Of a stretch of 64,000 bases of DNA, positions 26,101 through 36,800 are shown in pieces (position 1 is the stretch's first letter; the number at the start of each line of letters is the position of its first letter). The translations under genes were made by a program, and so were the position numbers. Below the pieces are notes generated by a model. The model saw nothing but the letters and a program-made list of their open reading frames with translations. It ran no database searches and had not been told where the DNA came from. Source of the DNA: Angiostrongylus vasorum (lineage: Eukaryota; Nematoda; Chromadorea; Rhabditida; Metastrongylidae); contig JADANN010000298.1 in assembly GCA_018806985.1 (NCBI GenBank), positions 1 through 64,000 on the forward strand, read 5' to 3'.

Positions 26101-29100
26101 TGCCGTGTTTCATAAAACATCTTCTTTCGGTAGATGACAAGCATATAGTTGAATCGAACTAGCCGTCGCTCCGCTTGATCTAACTCACATACCAATCTAT
26201 CGAAATCAGCGTCTCGGGTCAGTTTAACCACGCCAAGCGAGGAACCCATACGATATGTGAAACGGTTGGTTTTCTTCTTTATAGAGTGCATGGTAAACTT
26301 TGAAAGTCTATCACTGATTGAGGTGTTTGACGGCTCTTCGCTATACTTTCGAGTCAATTCCTTTCTTCTTTTGCTTTCATTCATCTTTGATCCTAGATGA
26401 GACAGCTGTTTTACTGCCTCAAGCAACTTAGGATGGTCAGGATGATTCAGAGCAGTGTACTTTGCTATTTCACTAAGAAACAATGGATACTTGACACAAC
26501 GCTGCACAGGCCGGCTTACGGCAGTAGATGCATCAAACACACCGGCACCACTCGCGCGCATACGGACCACAAGTTCCCGTAAAGCCGTCTCAATCTTCGA
26601 ATCCGTCTTCGAAGCCATAAGCAGAGAGTTTATATGGTCGATATTTCGAAAATAATACCCATAGGTATTCCCGAAAGATTTACGAAGCCTCAGAAAGCAT
26701 TCACCAATCATTTGTTGTTCAATTGGTTTCATTTGTTCATTCGTTAGCCCTTGCACAAGTGCACGGGCCAATTCGACAACTTGCGCACATCCATTCTTCA
26801 TTATCACCTTTTGCTTTGGCGATAAACGTGTACTCCCATCGACTGCCTCTGTATATGCATTTATATCAGTGATAAACTGTAGTTCCGTATTAATCAGTTC
26901 TTCCAGGACTTTTGCCCTTTTCTCTTCTGGGTTGAGATTGGAGTTCGATGAAGTCGATGTTATCACAGCAGTAGAATTTCTCTCCGCAGTGTCTAACATT
27001 TCAGTTACAGAAATCAACTCTGAAGGAGACATGGTCGCAATCTTCGGCGGTGGAGGTCGAGCAGGAGGAGGCTTTTTCTCGGTAGCAATACCCCAATCAT
27101 CACCGAATGTAGCCCATGCATGAGATAAAGCCCTGGCTAAAGGCTGTTGAGGATTCTCCAGTCTTGTGGACGTGCGCCAATCCGGTACGGCAGGAGAGGC
27201 AACGATTGAATTGTTGCCGAGTGCAGAAAAACTTTGGTCTGTCATGCTGCTTGGACGACTCTGCGGAGTTGCGTTACGAAGATCGTCCTCGTCCTCGTCT
27301 AAGTAGACTTCTAAGAACGATACTGGCACGATTCCAAATGTATCAGTAGCCGGATCCTTACAGAAGACCCAATCTGTGTTTACCATTTTAAGAATCCTGA
27401 CGGAATCCCCCATTTTAACACTAAGCTCATCACTTTGCCTGGCCACAAAATCGTGTCGGACGGTTGCGAAGCCAATCCCTTCATCAACTACACTAGTTCG
27501 TTTATTTTCCATTAGATTTTGGTGATCATTAGGCAGATCTACAACAATCTGCACAAACGACTGAGGAAATATTCCCGATTTTCCATTAATCGAACCTAAA
27601 AATGCCGAAGCTTATAGAAAGTCGGTCTTGGAAAAAAAAGCAGATAAATGACACCGAAACCGTATGAAAAAACGAAATAGAAACCTTCGAGCCAGTCTTT
27701 GTCGACTCTTCTGGTTAGGGAGACGATGTCATCAACTTTAAGGCTGAGCTCATTTCCATACTCGGCGCTTAAATGAAACAAACATAAGGATTCAGATAAG
27801 CACACCGAAGAAAAAATAAATTGTGAATGGACCATTTAAGAATCTGGAATGTTTGCTCCAAAAAAAGGCAAAGATGACATCCAAATGTACATCTACTGAG
27901 TATGTTTATCAAAATCCCAAAACAAGGTCACTGTTTATAACAACTTTAAACTGCCATTTTAATTATGTGTGATACAACCACAATGATGCGGAGATATTTG
28001 CAAAACTCTGGACCATAGGTGTCTACGGTGGAGATTGAACCCGTTATTACCACTTCCGGGCGATAACGCGCCCACCAACACACCATACGAGTCCTTCGTT
28101 TTGCCTTTCTCTCAGCTAGTTCTTCTATATACCAGTGCCATCACCAACTGTCATTTTATACAACTTCGCACTCATATCGGTCGTCTACTGGTGATATAGT
28201 GCTGCATGAAAATATACCTGACTCACCTGAAACAATGACCTAACACACGCTTAAGCCTAAAGAAACAACGGACCAATAGTACAGTTCCTTCGTATGAGAA
28301 AAAAAATAACTCAAAGGGAAACAAAAGAAACGAACGTGAATGGGTAAACCACTCTGGCATATGGCAATACGTTGTAGTTTGAATTGTTACCAAATGGTCC
28401 GCGAAATCGAACGTCGGCAAAATTCGTAGTGAAGGAAGTGGGTATGGCCGGCGGCGCAGCCTGTGGGGCAACGAAACCGGACAGCTGAAACAATTTGAAG
28501 CAAAATAAAGAGAAAGATCCAACAAGACGAACAAGTGAAACATTACAAAGACGGAGCCCCTGCTAAGGAGAAAGCCAAATGCAAAATTAGGAGTGTTCTA
28601 GCACTAAAAGAAAGCAACCTCAGTGACATGTGTAAACGGAAAAGTTCCGCTAACGCCGAGGCGTTTACCAGTATCCGTTACTACAACTCCAGTACACCAT
28701 CCATCGCCTGCCATAGTTTCAGAAACTAAAAAGAAGTTGTATGCTGGACAATTTAAACAATAAACAAAGTTGAGATATTTGCAGAACATGGACTCCAGGC
28801 CAACTCGAACCGCGATTACCCTTTCCGAGGGAATCATGTGTTACGCACAGCACCACTGAGGCCATCGTTCTGCTTTTATCTTTTTAGCTACTATTTTTTA
28901 CATTAACAGTGCTATCAGCAATCAACCGCTAACGAGAATGATCTGGGTAACACAATTCGGCATTACACCCAGTCAAGCTTAGGTTGCATGCGAAACCACC
29001 GTGTATAGCTTTTTTATTGCTTGTTGTTTTTTTCATGGCAGACAACTATGTGAAATACAACCACAATGATGCCGACGTATTTGCAAAACCAAAACTCCGG

Positions 29101-29863
29101 GCCAGATACGATGACTAGCTAAGAAAAAAGACAGAACGAGGGTCTCAATGGTGCCGTGCCGTTACAAGTGAACCCCCAGAAAGAGTAATTGCGGGGGGCT
29201 CAATCTGGCCTGAGGTCCAAGTTTTGCAAATATCTCAACATTATTGTAGTTGCATTTTACATAATACTCTACCATAAAAAAAATAACAGGCAGCAGATAA
29301 AAAAGTTGTATTGAAAAGGTCTCCAATATGAAAACTCTGACCAGTTCCAGAGAATGAAAAAGGCATTCATTTGGAAAGGCACTGACCTGGGAGTGAAACA
29401 CAGATAGATGCGGATACCTACCTAGTATAGTGTAAATCCCAAATGACAAATCCTGTTCCCTCTGTGCGTCATAATGGGCGATTGAGCAATAGACCTTTTC
29501 GTTGAAGGATCTGAAGGGATATTAACAAAATCAAAAGATATGCGTATGGAAATATATGGTACAATACTGATAAAGTCACCGTAGAGGATTCGCTATCGTG
29601 TTTGTCAAGACTTTCGGCACTCGACCAAGTTCACCATCCAATGTTCTACACGTATACCTTAAACCTTAGCCGCTCATACTTCACATAAGCAACTTATAAC
29701 GCAAAATAAACTAGGGAAAAACTAACAGGTAAACAGACAGTACTCACCAATCTCCGTCCTCTCCCGTTAACTGGACAACCTGGTCTTGTGCCACTGAAGT
29801 TCGTGTCTGTGGATCCTCAACAGCATTGCTAACCCGAGACCAACAAGGAAATGACACTGCCAT
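16907..29863 (-). CDS. DNMBP: DNMBP/Tuba-type Rho-family guanine-nucleotide exchange factor
   Basis: Rebuilt from 13 exons: 29863-29748, 29657-29580, 29417-29336, 28725-28619, 28484-28336, 27768-27685, 27595-24806, 24713-24569, 24301-24177, 20937-20754, 20618-20524, 17152-17066, 17002-16907. Together they give about 1,380 residues; human Tuba has about 1,580. Domain order is SH3-1 to SH3-4, proline-rich linker, DH, BAR, degenerate SH3-5, SH3-6. This is the Tuba layout, in which the N-terminal SH3s bind dynamin, DH loads Cdc42, BAR replaces the usual PH domain, and the last SH3 binds N-WASP and Ena/VASP proteins at membrane-linked actin sites. Exon phases agree except at two joints: SH3-2 (29336/28725) and the 20754/20618 join. 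The first exon begins with ATG right after a TCAG acceptor, which would suit spliced-leader trans-splicing. Introns hold SINE, fold-back and RTE copies. The family call is firm; exact ends of exons 9 and 10 are less so. Confidence 0.9.
17570..18105. repeat. Fold-back repeat family F, inverted dimer (copy 1)
   Basis: Two copies of one repeat lie head to head. The left arm reads '...GGGGACCAACGTGTTCAGCA...' and the right arm returns as its reverse complement ('...CATGTTAGCCCCCAGAAGG...'), with flanks ending in 'GTGGTTATATTTCAC'. Shared inner blocks include 'GGCATTGAACCCAATTAAGC' and its inverse 'CTTAACTGGCTTCAATGCCG'. It lies in a DNMBP intron. Confidence 0.75.
18290..18440 (+). repeat. 3'-tail fragment of SINE family S2
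   Basis: It contains the 'GAAACATTTAAAGAACTGG' block followed by 'AACGAATCGAATGC' and 'AAAAAGTGCT', as in the tails of the S2 copies. No tRNA-like head is visible, so it is 5'-truncated. Confidence 0.5.
18480..18800 (-). repeat. Family F repeat, single arm with partial duplication (copy 2)
   Basis: On plus it begins 'GGCAAGGTATTATGTCAAAT' and contains the inverted-orientation core 'GTTAGCCCCCCGGAAAAGG', ending 'GCAAATATCTCAGTATTATT'. A short piece ('GCATGATGTGGTGGTGAA') is repeated 37 bases apart inside it. Confidence 0.65.
18830..19216 (-). mobile_element. tRNA-derived SINE, family S2 (copy a)
   Basis: On minus it starts 'GGGGCTAATAGCACAGTGG' (A box) and carries 'CTAGTTCGATTTCG' (B box) about 45 bases on. 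The body ends in 'AACGAATCGAATGTGAGAAG' and then 'TGCTGGGATCC'. This is the tRNA-head plus tail plan of a SINE. Its tail resembles the 3' end of the RTE fragment at 19.79-20.12 kb. Confidence 0.7.
19790..20120 (+). mobile_element. RTE LINE 3'-end fragment
   Basis: Plus-strand frame 'AKHRWAGHIMRKTDDRWTK' is the conserved C-terminus of RTE ORF2 (the 6.7-10.0 kb element has 'WAGHVMRM'). 'ERNELEMCRGPHNP' follows at the 3' end. It is 5'-truncated, as is common for LINE insertions, and contains stops. Confidence 0.75.
20524..20937 (-). CDS. DNMBP: DNMBP linker exons 10 and 11
   Basis: The exon at about 20937-20754 encodes a Ser/Thr/Pro-rich linker ('NNLPFGTTPTSSTSAVSS'). Exon 20618-20524 encodes 'VFYEEPPNDLFTAIPAYDIP' and ends at phase 0, matching the SH3-6 exon at 17152. 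The join between the two needs a phase-1 donor and the obvious GTGTTT donor is phase 2, so this joint is unresolved. Alternatives are a weak GTGGTC donor or a GC donor. Confidence 0.6.
20970..21190 (+). repeat. Family F repeat, single arm (copy 3)
   Basis: It contains 'GATGCTGAGATATGTGCAAA', 'GACCCCAAGCCAGATCGAC' and 'TTTCTCTCAGCCAG', the outer parts of family F. No inverted partner is visible. Confidence 0.6.
22510..23770 (+). mobile_element. RTE LINE, internally deleted copy
   Basis: The 5' part (22.55-23.05 kb) is an open stretch of the endonuclease domain with 'RRRQPFNAVYDNEELFLGTC', 'FVVYAPTSSYDEE' and 'KVIIGDF' (D of GDF conserved). At about 23.05 kb the sequence jumps to the reverse transcriptase C-terminus, losing the RT core, and runs to a tail with 'GACAGGTGATACAGATGAT' near 23.74 kb. 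It lies in the DNMBP intron between exons 9 and 10. Confidence 0.85.
24000..24115 (+). repeat. SINE S2 tail fragment
   Basis: 'CCAAAGACCTCCGTGGA' followed by 'GAAAACGAATCAAATG' and 'AACTGCTGGGAACC' matches the tail of S2 copies at 18.8 and 60.2 kb. It lies just downstream of DNMBP exon 9. Confidence 0.5.
24177..24713 (-). CDS. DNMBP: DNMBP exons 8 and 9 (linker after SH3-5)
   Basis: Exon 24713-24569 uses acceptor 'TTCATTAG' and keeps frame with the big exon (phase 1): 'NSAQFPTPSRTYQSAP', then 'DPFTVMWEQIKNLP'. Exon 24301-24177 follows at phase 2 ('SESPQPKIPNRPTYDS'). The donor at 24177 (CCTG/GTTGGT) is the weakest border; the frame stays open to a TGA near 24,094, so an alternative shorter end of the protein is possible. 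Confidence 0.7.
24806..27595 (-). CDS. DNMBP: DNMBP central exon: SH3-4, DH, BAR and SH3-5
   Basis: One uninterrupted 2,790-bp exon. Counting residues from the CAG codon at 27554: SH3-4 at 29-86 ('FATVRHDFVARQSDELSV', then 'DWVFC' and 'GIVPVSFLE'); proline-rich 159-172 ('KKPPPARPPPP'); DH at 212-392, with the first helix 'LEELINTELQFITDI' and the CR3 helix 'SRPVQRCVKYPLFLSEI'; BAR at about 430-640, a long helical, Lys/Arg-rich stretch; degenerate SH3-5 at 752-790 ('RPGDAVLAVRK', 'MWLCYNGYYNALLPS'). No PH domain follows DH, as in Tuba. The acceptor is 'TTTAG' at 27596 and the donor 'GCTG/GTAAGT' at 24806. Confidence 0.93.
27685..29863 (-). CDS. DNMBP: DNMBP N-terminal SH3 exons 1 to 6
   Basis: SH3-1: exons 29863-29748 ('VAQDQVVQLTGEDGDW') and 29657-29580 ('YTCRTLDGELGRVPKVL'), joined through a split TGG codon. 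SH3-2: 29417-29336 ('FPNECLFHSLELVRV') and 28725-28619 ('SETMAGDGWCTGVVV', 'GTFPFTHVTE'). SH3-3: 28484-28336 (ends 'YARVVYPFT'), 27768-27685 ('AEYGNELSLKVDDIVSLTRR') and the first codons of the central exon ('SINGKSGIFPQSFVQIV'). All junctions are in phase except within SH3-2. In Tuba these four SH3 domains bind dynamin. Confidence 0.85.
27940..28190 (+). repeat. Family F repeat in DNMBP intron (copy 4)
   Basis: It starts 'TATGTGTGATACAACCACAA', then 'GATGCGGAGATATTTGCAAA', 'CGCGCCCACCAACACACCAT' and 'TTTCTCTCAGCTAGTTC'. It is a single plus-oriented arm. Confidence 0.65.
28745..29285. repeat. Family F repeat, inverted dimer in DNMBP intron (copy 5)
   Basis: The left arm (from 'GTTGAGATATTTGCAGAAC') and right arm (ending 'GCAAATATCTCAACATTATT') are oppositely oriented copies. 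The right arm carries the tRNA-like 'AAAGAGTAATTGCGG' stretch. It separates the two exons of SH3-2. Confidence 0.65.
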
Positions 29864-30765
29864 CTGACTAACCGGAAAAAAGAAGGATTTTATAAGACAG
29901 TAAAAACGAAAACGCATGGATTGACTCGGAAATCCATTTATTAGCGTGTGAAATCACTACACAATGCGATCTTTCAGCACTCAAACTCCTGATGGTCTTT
30001 CTGTCAGGCATCGATAGCAACTTTACTCTACAAGAATTTAGTTACACCACTAGTTCCTCTCCTACTACAAAGCTATACTGATAGGAATCTACTATAAGTA
30101 GGTAGCATAGACATGGATCAACAACTGCAACAGGAATTCCACCACCCAGAGCCCACAATCAATGAAACGACTTCAGCATATCGTTCTACTATATTTGGAA
30201 GACTAAGGGCACGAAAACTAGAATCTATGAGCAATGTGGAGGTTGGCATATTGCAAAAAACTAAACCGATAGAATAATACAAAAAAGCAGGGTACCAACT
30301 TTTTCTGTAGTTTCGCGATATCCGGCATGCGACGTAAAACTTCGGAACTTTTGAATCCGCGTGCGAGCATATCTAAAAATTTTTTCAGGGCGGGTTTTCG
30401 AAAAAGTGGTTCCCTCCCTGAGTTTTCTTTACTCGGTATTTTACTTCAAACTCTTACTTGCTTTACTAGAACTTTTTGTGGACCATTTGGTCTTGTGTAC
30501 TGCCTTTGTGGGGGTAAAGTTCCTCATAATGGCGCACCTGAAGTACTACACAGCTGCGGTTGTACATACTACTAGTAGTGGATGGATAGCACCAGAGTAT
30601 TCCTCAGTTGTGATGAGATCCGAACTCACCTTCAGTTTTGTTTTCCGATTCTCGAAGGTTCTGTCTTTCCTCCGCTGTGAAAGGTTTCACGTCCTGGACA
30701 CCTAGACATCATGATATTTAAATGTCGATTTAAATCTTCTACTTTTTAACGTATTATTTTCATCT
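29864..30765. other. Region upstream of DNMBP; no promoter element recognised
   Basis: No coding exon is called. A frame of 114 codons on plus at 30.36-30.7 kb is hydrophobic but lacks splice support or a recognisable domain. Nematode promoters lack a dependable sequence signature, so none is called. Confidence 0.4.
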
Positions 30766-31045
30766 GGGCGTGTGTGGTGCAGTGGCCGGAGGCGCCGTGC
30801 AGCACACGCTTGGAATCGATCTCCCGCGCCCGTGGCCTACCAAGCCTTACATTCCTCCGGGGTCGGCAAATTGGTACCAGACTTGTCTGGGACGATAGCA
30901 GCACTGGCTCGATACATCGGTGGGCCACCGTGAATCATTGTAAAGGCCAGATATGCATTCATTCACCTCCAAACGATGCTTAGTGAGGTCGAGTGAATGG
31001 CGCATCCCTCAGGGGATTGACCAACGCCGAGAGCTTCTATCCTAT
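30766..31045 (+). mobile_element. tRNA-derived SINE, family S1 (copy b)
   Basis: The head reads 'GGGCGTGTGTGGTGCAGTGG', the body 'GGGGTCGGCAAATTGGTACC', the end 'CAACGCCGAGAGCTTCTATCC'. A variable tail of 'TCCTATCC'-type repeats runs to about 31.1 kb. Confidence 0.8.
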
Positions 31046-31417
31046 CCTCTCCTATCCTCTATCCTTTTCTTATCCTTTACCCTTTTCTTATTTTCGTCTG
31101 ATCGAGTGGATAATGTTACTAGGATCGCTGTCTTGTAACGTGTTTTTTACCAGAATCGTTCTTAACAAGATTTATTGAACGCTGGGTGAAAAACCCATGG
31201 GACTAAGCAGGGTTTCTAAAAAGGTTTAGTTACAGGGAGCGTATTCACTCTGTTATAAAACTCTGTGAATTCTGGATTTAAACTGTGATAGTAGGCTCAA
31301 TGGAAATCGACAAATTATCTTGGTAGTATGAGATCTCATTTTTATTGACTAAAGAACATCTTCGATTATGCTGAAACTGGTGCGATCATGGAAGTCTTAT
31401 AAAATAGTGTGCTTCTG

Positions 31418-31806
31418 CTCGTGGATGCGTGGATGGCCCGTCTTCACTGGCTTTGCAGGCCCTAGCATAATTTCCACTTTTTTTCGGAGTTTTGTTAGCT
31501 TAGCCATTGTGGTTCTCTGGAGCCCGGAGGTCAGCCTAGCCAAAGTCAGCCCAAGGTCGTCACCATCACAGGCAGTCACCGCTCTTGTGGATCAGAGGGA
31601 GATTTGTGACCATGCGACTGGTTTGATACCAGGACATTGGTGGATCCTGATATTGGTTTACTCTTACCTGGGCTTCCTGGTGAAAACGCCGAGCTCATTC
31701 TCAGCTTGGGAGATCCTGCTGTGGGAACGAATCCTCCTGCTGTACTTCGCATCGACACACCCAAGAACACCTCCCAGCCATGATGGTGCGGTAAACCGTT
31801 GGGACT
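31418..31806 (-). mobile_element. Interspersed repeat R3, SINE-like (copy a)
   Basis: About 385 bp, in minus orientation. The hallmark blocks are 'GATCCACCACCGTCCTGGTA' in the intact copies (here as its diverged inverse), 'CAGCTTGGGAGATCCTGCTG' and 'AACACCTCCCAGCCATGATG'. No protein is encoded in common between copies. The 210-codon plus frame across it is therefore treated as spurious. Confidence 0.7.
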
Positions 31807-32349
31807 GCCTCTACTCAGTACCTGGAAATGAATTGTATAACAATTTCACTGTGAAATTTCCGCCATTCTGGATCATAATGAAGAGAGGCAGGCTGAGATT
31901 AGTTCTCTCTGTGGTTTGCTCACTCATCCAGCTAGATGATGTTTCTTGGAGTCGGGCTTCCACGAAGAATTATTATCGTAATTGGCTGTGTCGAGCTTAG
32001 TGCGAAATTTCGCCACCCAGAAGCCTATCTAAGCCTAATTCCAGGTCACGGCATTGCTCGATGTGCTATCCGCGGCTATTTTCTTGTCAAAGGCAAAGAA
32101 TATAGAGGGGAAAAATCTGACACTCGTCGCATCCGTTGAGGTAACGCGGCCCACTTTATAGCTCTAACCCGCCAATAGTACGAAAAGGAGAATTTAATGT
32201 TTGTTATTAGCTCGAGCCACTGTATGACTAGCATGACCATAAGTGTCCATAATCTTGAGGATGTGCTATGGAAACTAGGTTAAAATAGCTTGGGAGAGAA
32301 TGTCTGTGGTCTATACTACTTGTGCTTTACTGGTGACGTTTTCCACTTA

Positions 32350-32700
32350 ACTAAGTATTAGCTAGGCAGAACCATCATTAAGCGGTTTCGATAATGCATA
32401 TGGAGGGATCGAACTCTCGATGAACCTGTGTAAGTCGATGTGTTCGAAAAACCTGTGTGGTCTGAGCAAGGGAGAGCGAACCAGTCAGGAAGAAACACCT
32501 GCCCTATGTACGCACCGTTCTCGACGTCATTCATAATTCGTCCTGTTTTAATATATAGTTCAGAAACCCTGTGGCTATGTGAGCAAGGGAAGAGTGCTGC
32601 TTGCGACCGCACTGTCATCAAGCTCATGACTGGAGTGCACCGTACGAGGCATGTCAGAGGGGTCTGACATGAACGAATGACCTGACTAACGCATGCCAAA
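32350..32700 (+). mobile_element. Small non-LTR retrotransposon remnant (tentative)
   Basis: Frame 'RPVLIYSSETLWLCEQGKSA' with 'LMTGVHRTRHVRGV' resembles the C-terminal tail after the RT domain of RTE/Jockey-type LINEs ('...YGSETW...'). It is short and isolated, so the family is uncertain. Confidence 0.35.
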
Positions 32701-33880
32701 GTTACTTGTTAGCTAGTGAGAAAGCTGGGAATGCCAAGAGATAAATATTACAACTCCATGTGGGGAAATCGGAGTAATATCTGAGCTCAAAATATCAAAT
32801 AATTGTGGTTTTTCTAACGGGAAAAAACTGAACGCCTTGTAGCATTTGTCCTTCATCAAATTCCTCACCAATAAAGCTTCTGAACTATATGCTTTGATAT
32901 CGGTGTTAGCAATATTTTCGAGGTCTCACTATCAGTACAGTATCTAAGTGATCGTAATACTTGCGATATCAAAATGTAGAGCACAATTCACACAATGAAC
33001 ACATATTGTCCTATTGTCCGAAATGGATTGAGTGCAATGCGTTAAGTTCAGAAATAGCCGCTTTCAACTTTAAAGCAACATATCTCAGCTGGTATTGAGG
33101 TTTCTTAACTGAGACAAAACGCTTACAGTCTGCGGGTCTTTGTCAATAACACATAAGTGCTCTTAATCTACCAGATGAAAAAAGGTTAATCCGTTGAGCT
33201 TACGAGACGTGCTCCTTCTCTTCCATAGAATGCACGGTATTTCGGAAACTATAGCAGTTGAACATATGAGATTTCTTCTAGTAGGACATGTCTAGTGTCC
33301 GTTAGTCTATCGCTTATGTTTGCTGCTCTTGCCCTTTTGTGGAAAATTTTGAAAAAGTTCCACAGTCAATCCTTCGAAAATTTCTAAATTCTCTAAAACG
33401 TTTTAATGTTTGAACAGTATCTCCTAAAAGTTATAGAAATGTGATTAATAAGACAGAGTAGAGTCTCTTTTATAAGTCTCCGAAATTGTGAAGTCCTCAG
33501 TTGCTCAAGTGATCGAGATCTTTAGGTGTTCAGAAAAGGGCTTCGGGTATCACGTGTGAAGCAACAATATTTATGACTTGTTGTAACAACAGCAACAAAA
33601 CAGAAAAGCTTATAGACGTTCTGATATGTGCGACTAGAGCATTGGACCATGACAATTATAGTACCATAGTATAAAAGAAAAGTCAATCATACAAATTACT
33701 GAGCTGTAACGCAGTGAGCAGTTTGAACACTTCCCTAAAGAGAATCATAAACACCCGACAGAAGCATACAATGGTGAAAACGGACTTTTACTTGAACAAG
33801 GATGCTTAATTCCGCAAAATTTCTAGTGAAGAAAAAATAACATGAAAAAACAAGACCCATTATTATGTGTGAGATTTTAA
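32700..33880. other. Intergenic stretch; nothing recognised
   Basis: AT-rich sequence with only short chance frames. It includes the 3' flank of the minus-strand transporter gene that stops at 33,888. Confidence 0.4.
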
Positions 33881-33887
33881 CACAGCG

Positions 33888-36800
33888 TCAGATCGTTTGC
33901 TTTTGTTCTTTATCCTGTAGAGCTACCATTTCTTCGGCTACTGTATGAGGATCACGAGGAGCCCTGAAATATACTATTCAAAATGCTAAAGCGCATAAGG
34001 GTTTTAACGACCGAGAAACGATGCACACTTGAAATCCCAGTGGTACTACTGAGTACCAATCTTATAGATTTTTCTGCTAAACTGACAGTACGGAAGATAC
34101 TTCTTAGCAAACTTTTACTATAGCTCTTCCTACTATAGTAAAAAGACTTTTTTACTATATATTAGCTTGGTGGTCCATTTGAATACTTCAAATCTGTGTA
34201 TCATATTCGAATCATGCAATCCGCTTATCATCGTTGTTAACAGCTATTTCAAAGTCCATGGAACAAATTAAAAATCGCGGCCCATTTTCATTCATATCTC
34301 TACTCTGACTACGAAAATAAATGGCAAAGAAGAAGCTGTAGGTGTGTTGGCTTGAAAAATTTCAATGGGAACCATGAAGACATGTACTATCGCAGTGTCT
34401 CTGTGAATGTCCAAACTTTACCCGATGAGAATCACCGCAATGCTGGAAAAACGAGCGCTGAAAAAGTACTTGTTCGTACATTGGGAAATATTGCAATCCA
34501 AGCAAAATGTAAAATGAGGTTTTAGAGTGGGCCAAATGGAAAACAACGGTGATTTTGTGGGGAGACTATAGCTCCATGTTCTATATTTTGGAAGTTTTCG
34601 AACGTTATATGTATTGGGAGTGTTCAAACATCACAAAGAGCGCTTCTTATAAAAGGATGACTACTAGCAAAATATTGTAGTTAAGAACAATTTATGGATG
34701 AGCTCATAGTTAGAAAATCCGCTGCTTTCGACCTATAAGATCCGAAGATTCAAAAACTCACTGGTATGGGTAGATACTATAAACAAAGACAGCGCCAATA
34801 ACACAGCTAGCACCAACGACGAAGAACATTGTCGGTCGGAAGTTGAACAGAAAATACGACAGAACGCAGTTCAGTAGAATGGCAAATGAAGTAGCGAAAG
34901 CCTGTATGAGATAGTAAGAAACACTCACTGGAATGACATATGGCAAAGAAATTACGGTAAGACGAGAGATGATATTCAATTTTGTGAAGGAAAAAGTGGT
35001 TGGGAAGAAGTACCTTCAGAATATTGTCTGCAAATTTTATCACAACAGCAACAACAAGACCACCGAAAGCGGAAATTCCAATAGTTATCCATACAGCCCA
35101 GTCGAATCCAAACAGCATACGACCCCATACGGCTGACGGGCTTCCACCATCGGAGAATATTTTAGCATGATCTTTTGCCTTAAAAATACCTGCTAAGGAG
35201 GACTATTGCTGTTATGTAATGTTATAGATGACAAAGATTAACCGTAACATAAGAGAAAATAACGTACGAATGCAAAGAACAACGCGAAGAAAATGGATGG
35301 AAACGCTAGTTGGATATTTCGAACCCAGATTGACACATTTGACCCTTTGAGAATCTTCTCAAAGTATATACCAGCAAATCCCGATAGACAGCACGCCACA
35401 ATAACAGCAATGAATCCTTAACAAAATAAACCAAGTTAAAAAAAACAGCGGTGAAAATTACGATAGGAGAATAACAAAAAATTGCAGTGTAAAGTTAGAA
35501 AGTTTACCTAGGATGGAGTTTTGCTCGTGAACTCGTTCTGGGTGTAAAATGGCAACATCCACTTGGCTGGCAGTAGTGTTCACCGTCTCAAGACCAGAAT
35601 CCTTGTGATAGATTTAATAATCACTTCAGAGAATCCAAGAAGGAACATTATTTACGCATTATTTATTATTGTACTAGGACTTAAAAATAGCAATTTCGTA
35701 TTGATAAGTATCACCCATAGTTTTCATCAATGCTTCTCATACGCCTACTAGAAAACTCGCAAAGCTATGTTCTTGTCATCCAATGACAGATAGGTGATAG
35801 ATGTGAGCCGAAAAAAATCATATATTTCCTTTGAGATATACGTAGGTTCAAGTGAGGCTAAGTGTACTGAGGAGTTTATAAGTAGTGACAGATGATACTT
35901 TCCATACCTGAAATATATAGAAACTGATAGAGGAGTAGCAGAGGATCTTCCACCGCCTCAGTCTCATAAAACATTAAAAGAGCTATCCAAAATGGTATCC
36001 TCGAGGGGCACGAATTATTTCTGGCTAGGGTCTACCCAATAGAAGTTTGTTGGGTTTCTGAGAGCTTATATTTCTTAAAGGCGAAATGGAACCTTCTCCC
36101 ATGCATACACTTCTCAGTCAATTGATCGCCAGATTATGCCAGATTATGGTGCGGAATACAACCCGCAAACATGAATGCAAGCACTGGCACCTATACATGA
36201 ATAAAAATACGTGTATTGGAAGGTATGTGCCGAATCAATGCAGCAAGGGCAAAAAGAGCATCATTTGAACTCACCCACGTATCAATTTAAGTAAAAATCT
36301 ACTTAGTTTTGGTAAACATTCGACTCCTATTCGCCATTTGTGGACGGTTCAGTCTTATATGTAAAGGAGTACAGAACACCCTATCGTGCAGATTTACTAT
36401 AGATTGTTAAAATCGATATAATCGTGCATTTTATTCTTACCATTAGTTTCACAAATGAGTCCTCAATCGTTGGCATGGTGGTCGTCAAGGAATCACTGAT
36501 TTTTTCAGCTGCTAGTCGCTCCGCTTTCTCTAGATCGTTGGACACTTTTTTGATCCTGGAAACGAAAGTGATAAAAATTGTCGTGAACATAAATCAGAGT
36601 CTCTTCAAAAAATGGTGATATAATTAGCTACGACTACTAAACTTCTAACTCTTAACTAAACTACTAACCGCTGTTATCAAAGTAAAATAACGCATTAACT
36701 CACATACTGTACAATAGCCACACCGCCAAAGAGAAAGAAGAGCGCAATCCATTGTTGAACGGAGAGTGGTCGTTTCAGCACCAATACTGTGAACACAGCT

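Noticed and set aside
30361..30705. 114-codon hydrophobic frame upstream of DNMBP
   Set aside because: No recognisable domain, overlapping frames in other phases and no clear splice borders.
31368..32000. 210-codon plus frame, second longest after the DNMBP exon
   Set aside because: It runs through an R3 repeat, other R3 copies do not keep the frame, and no domain is visible.
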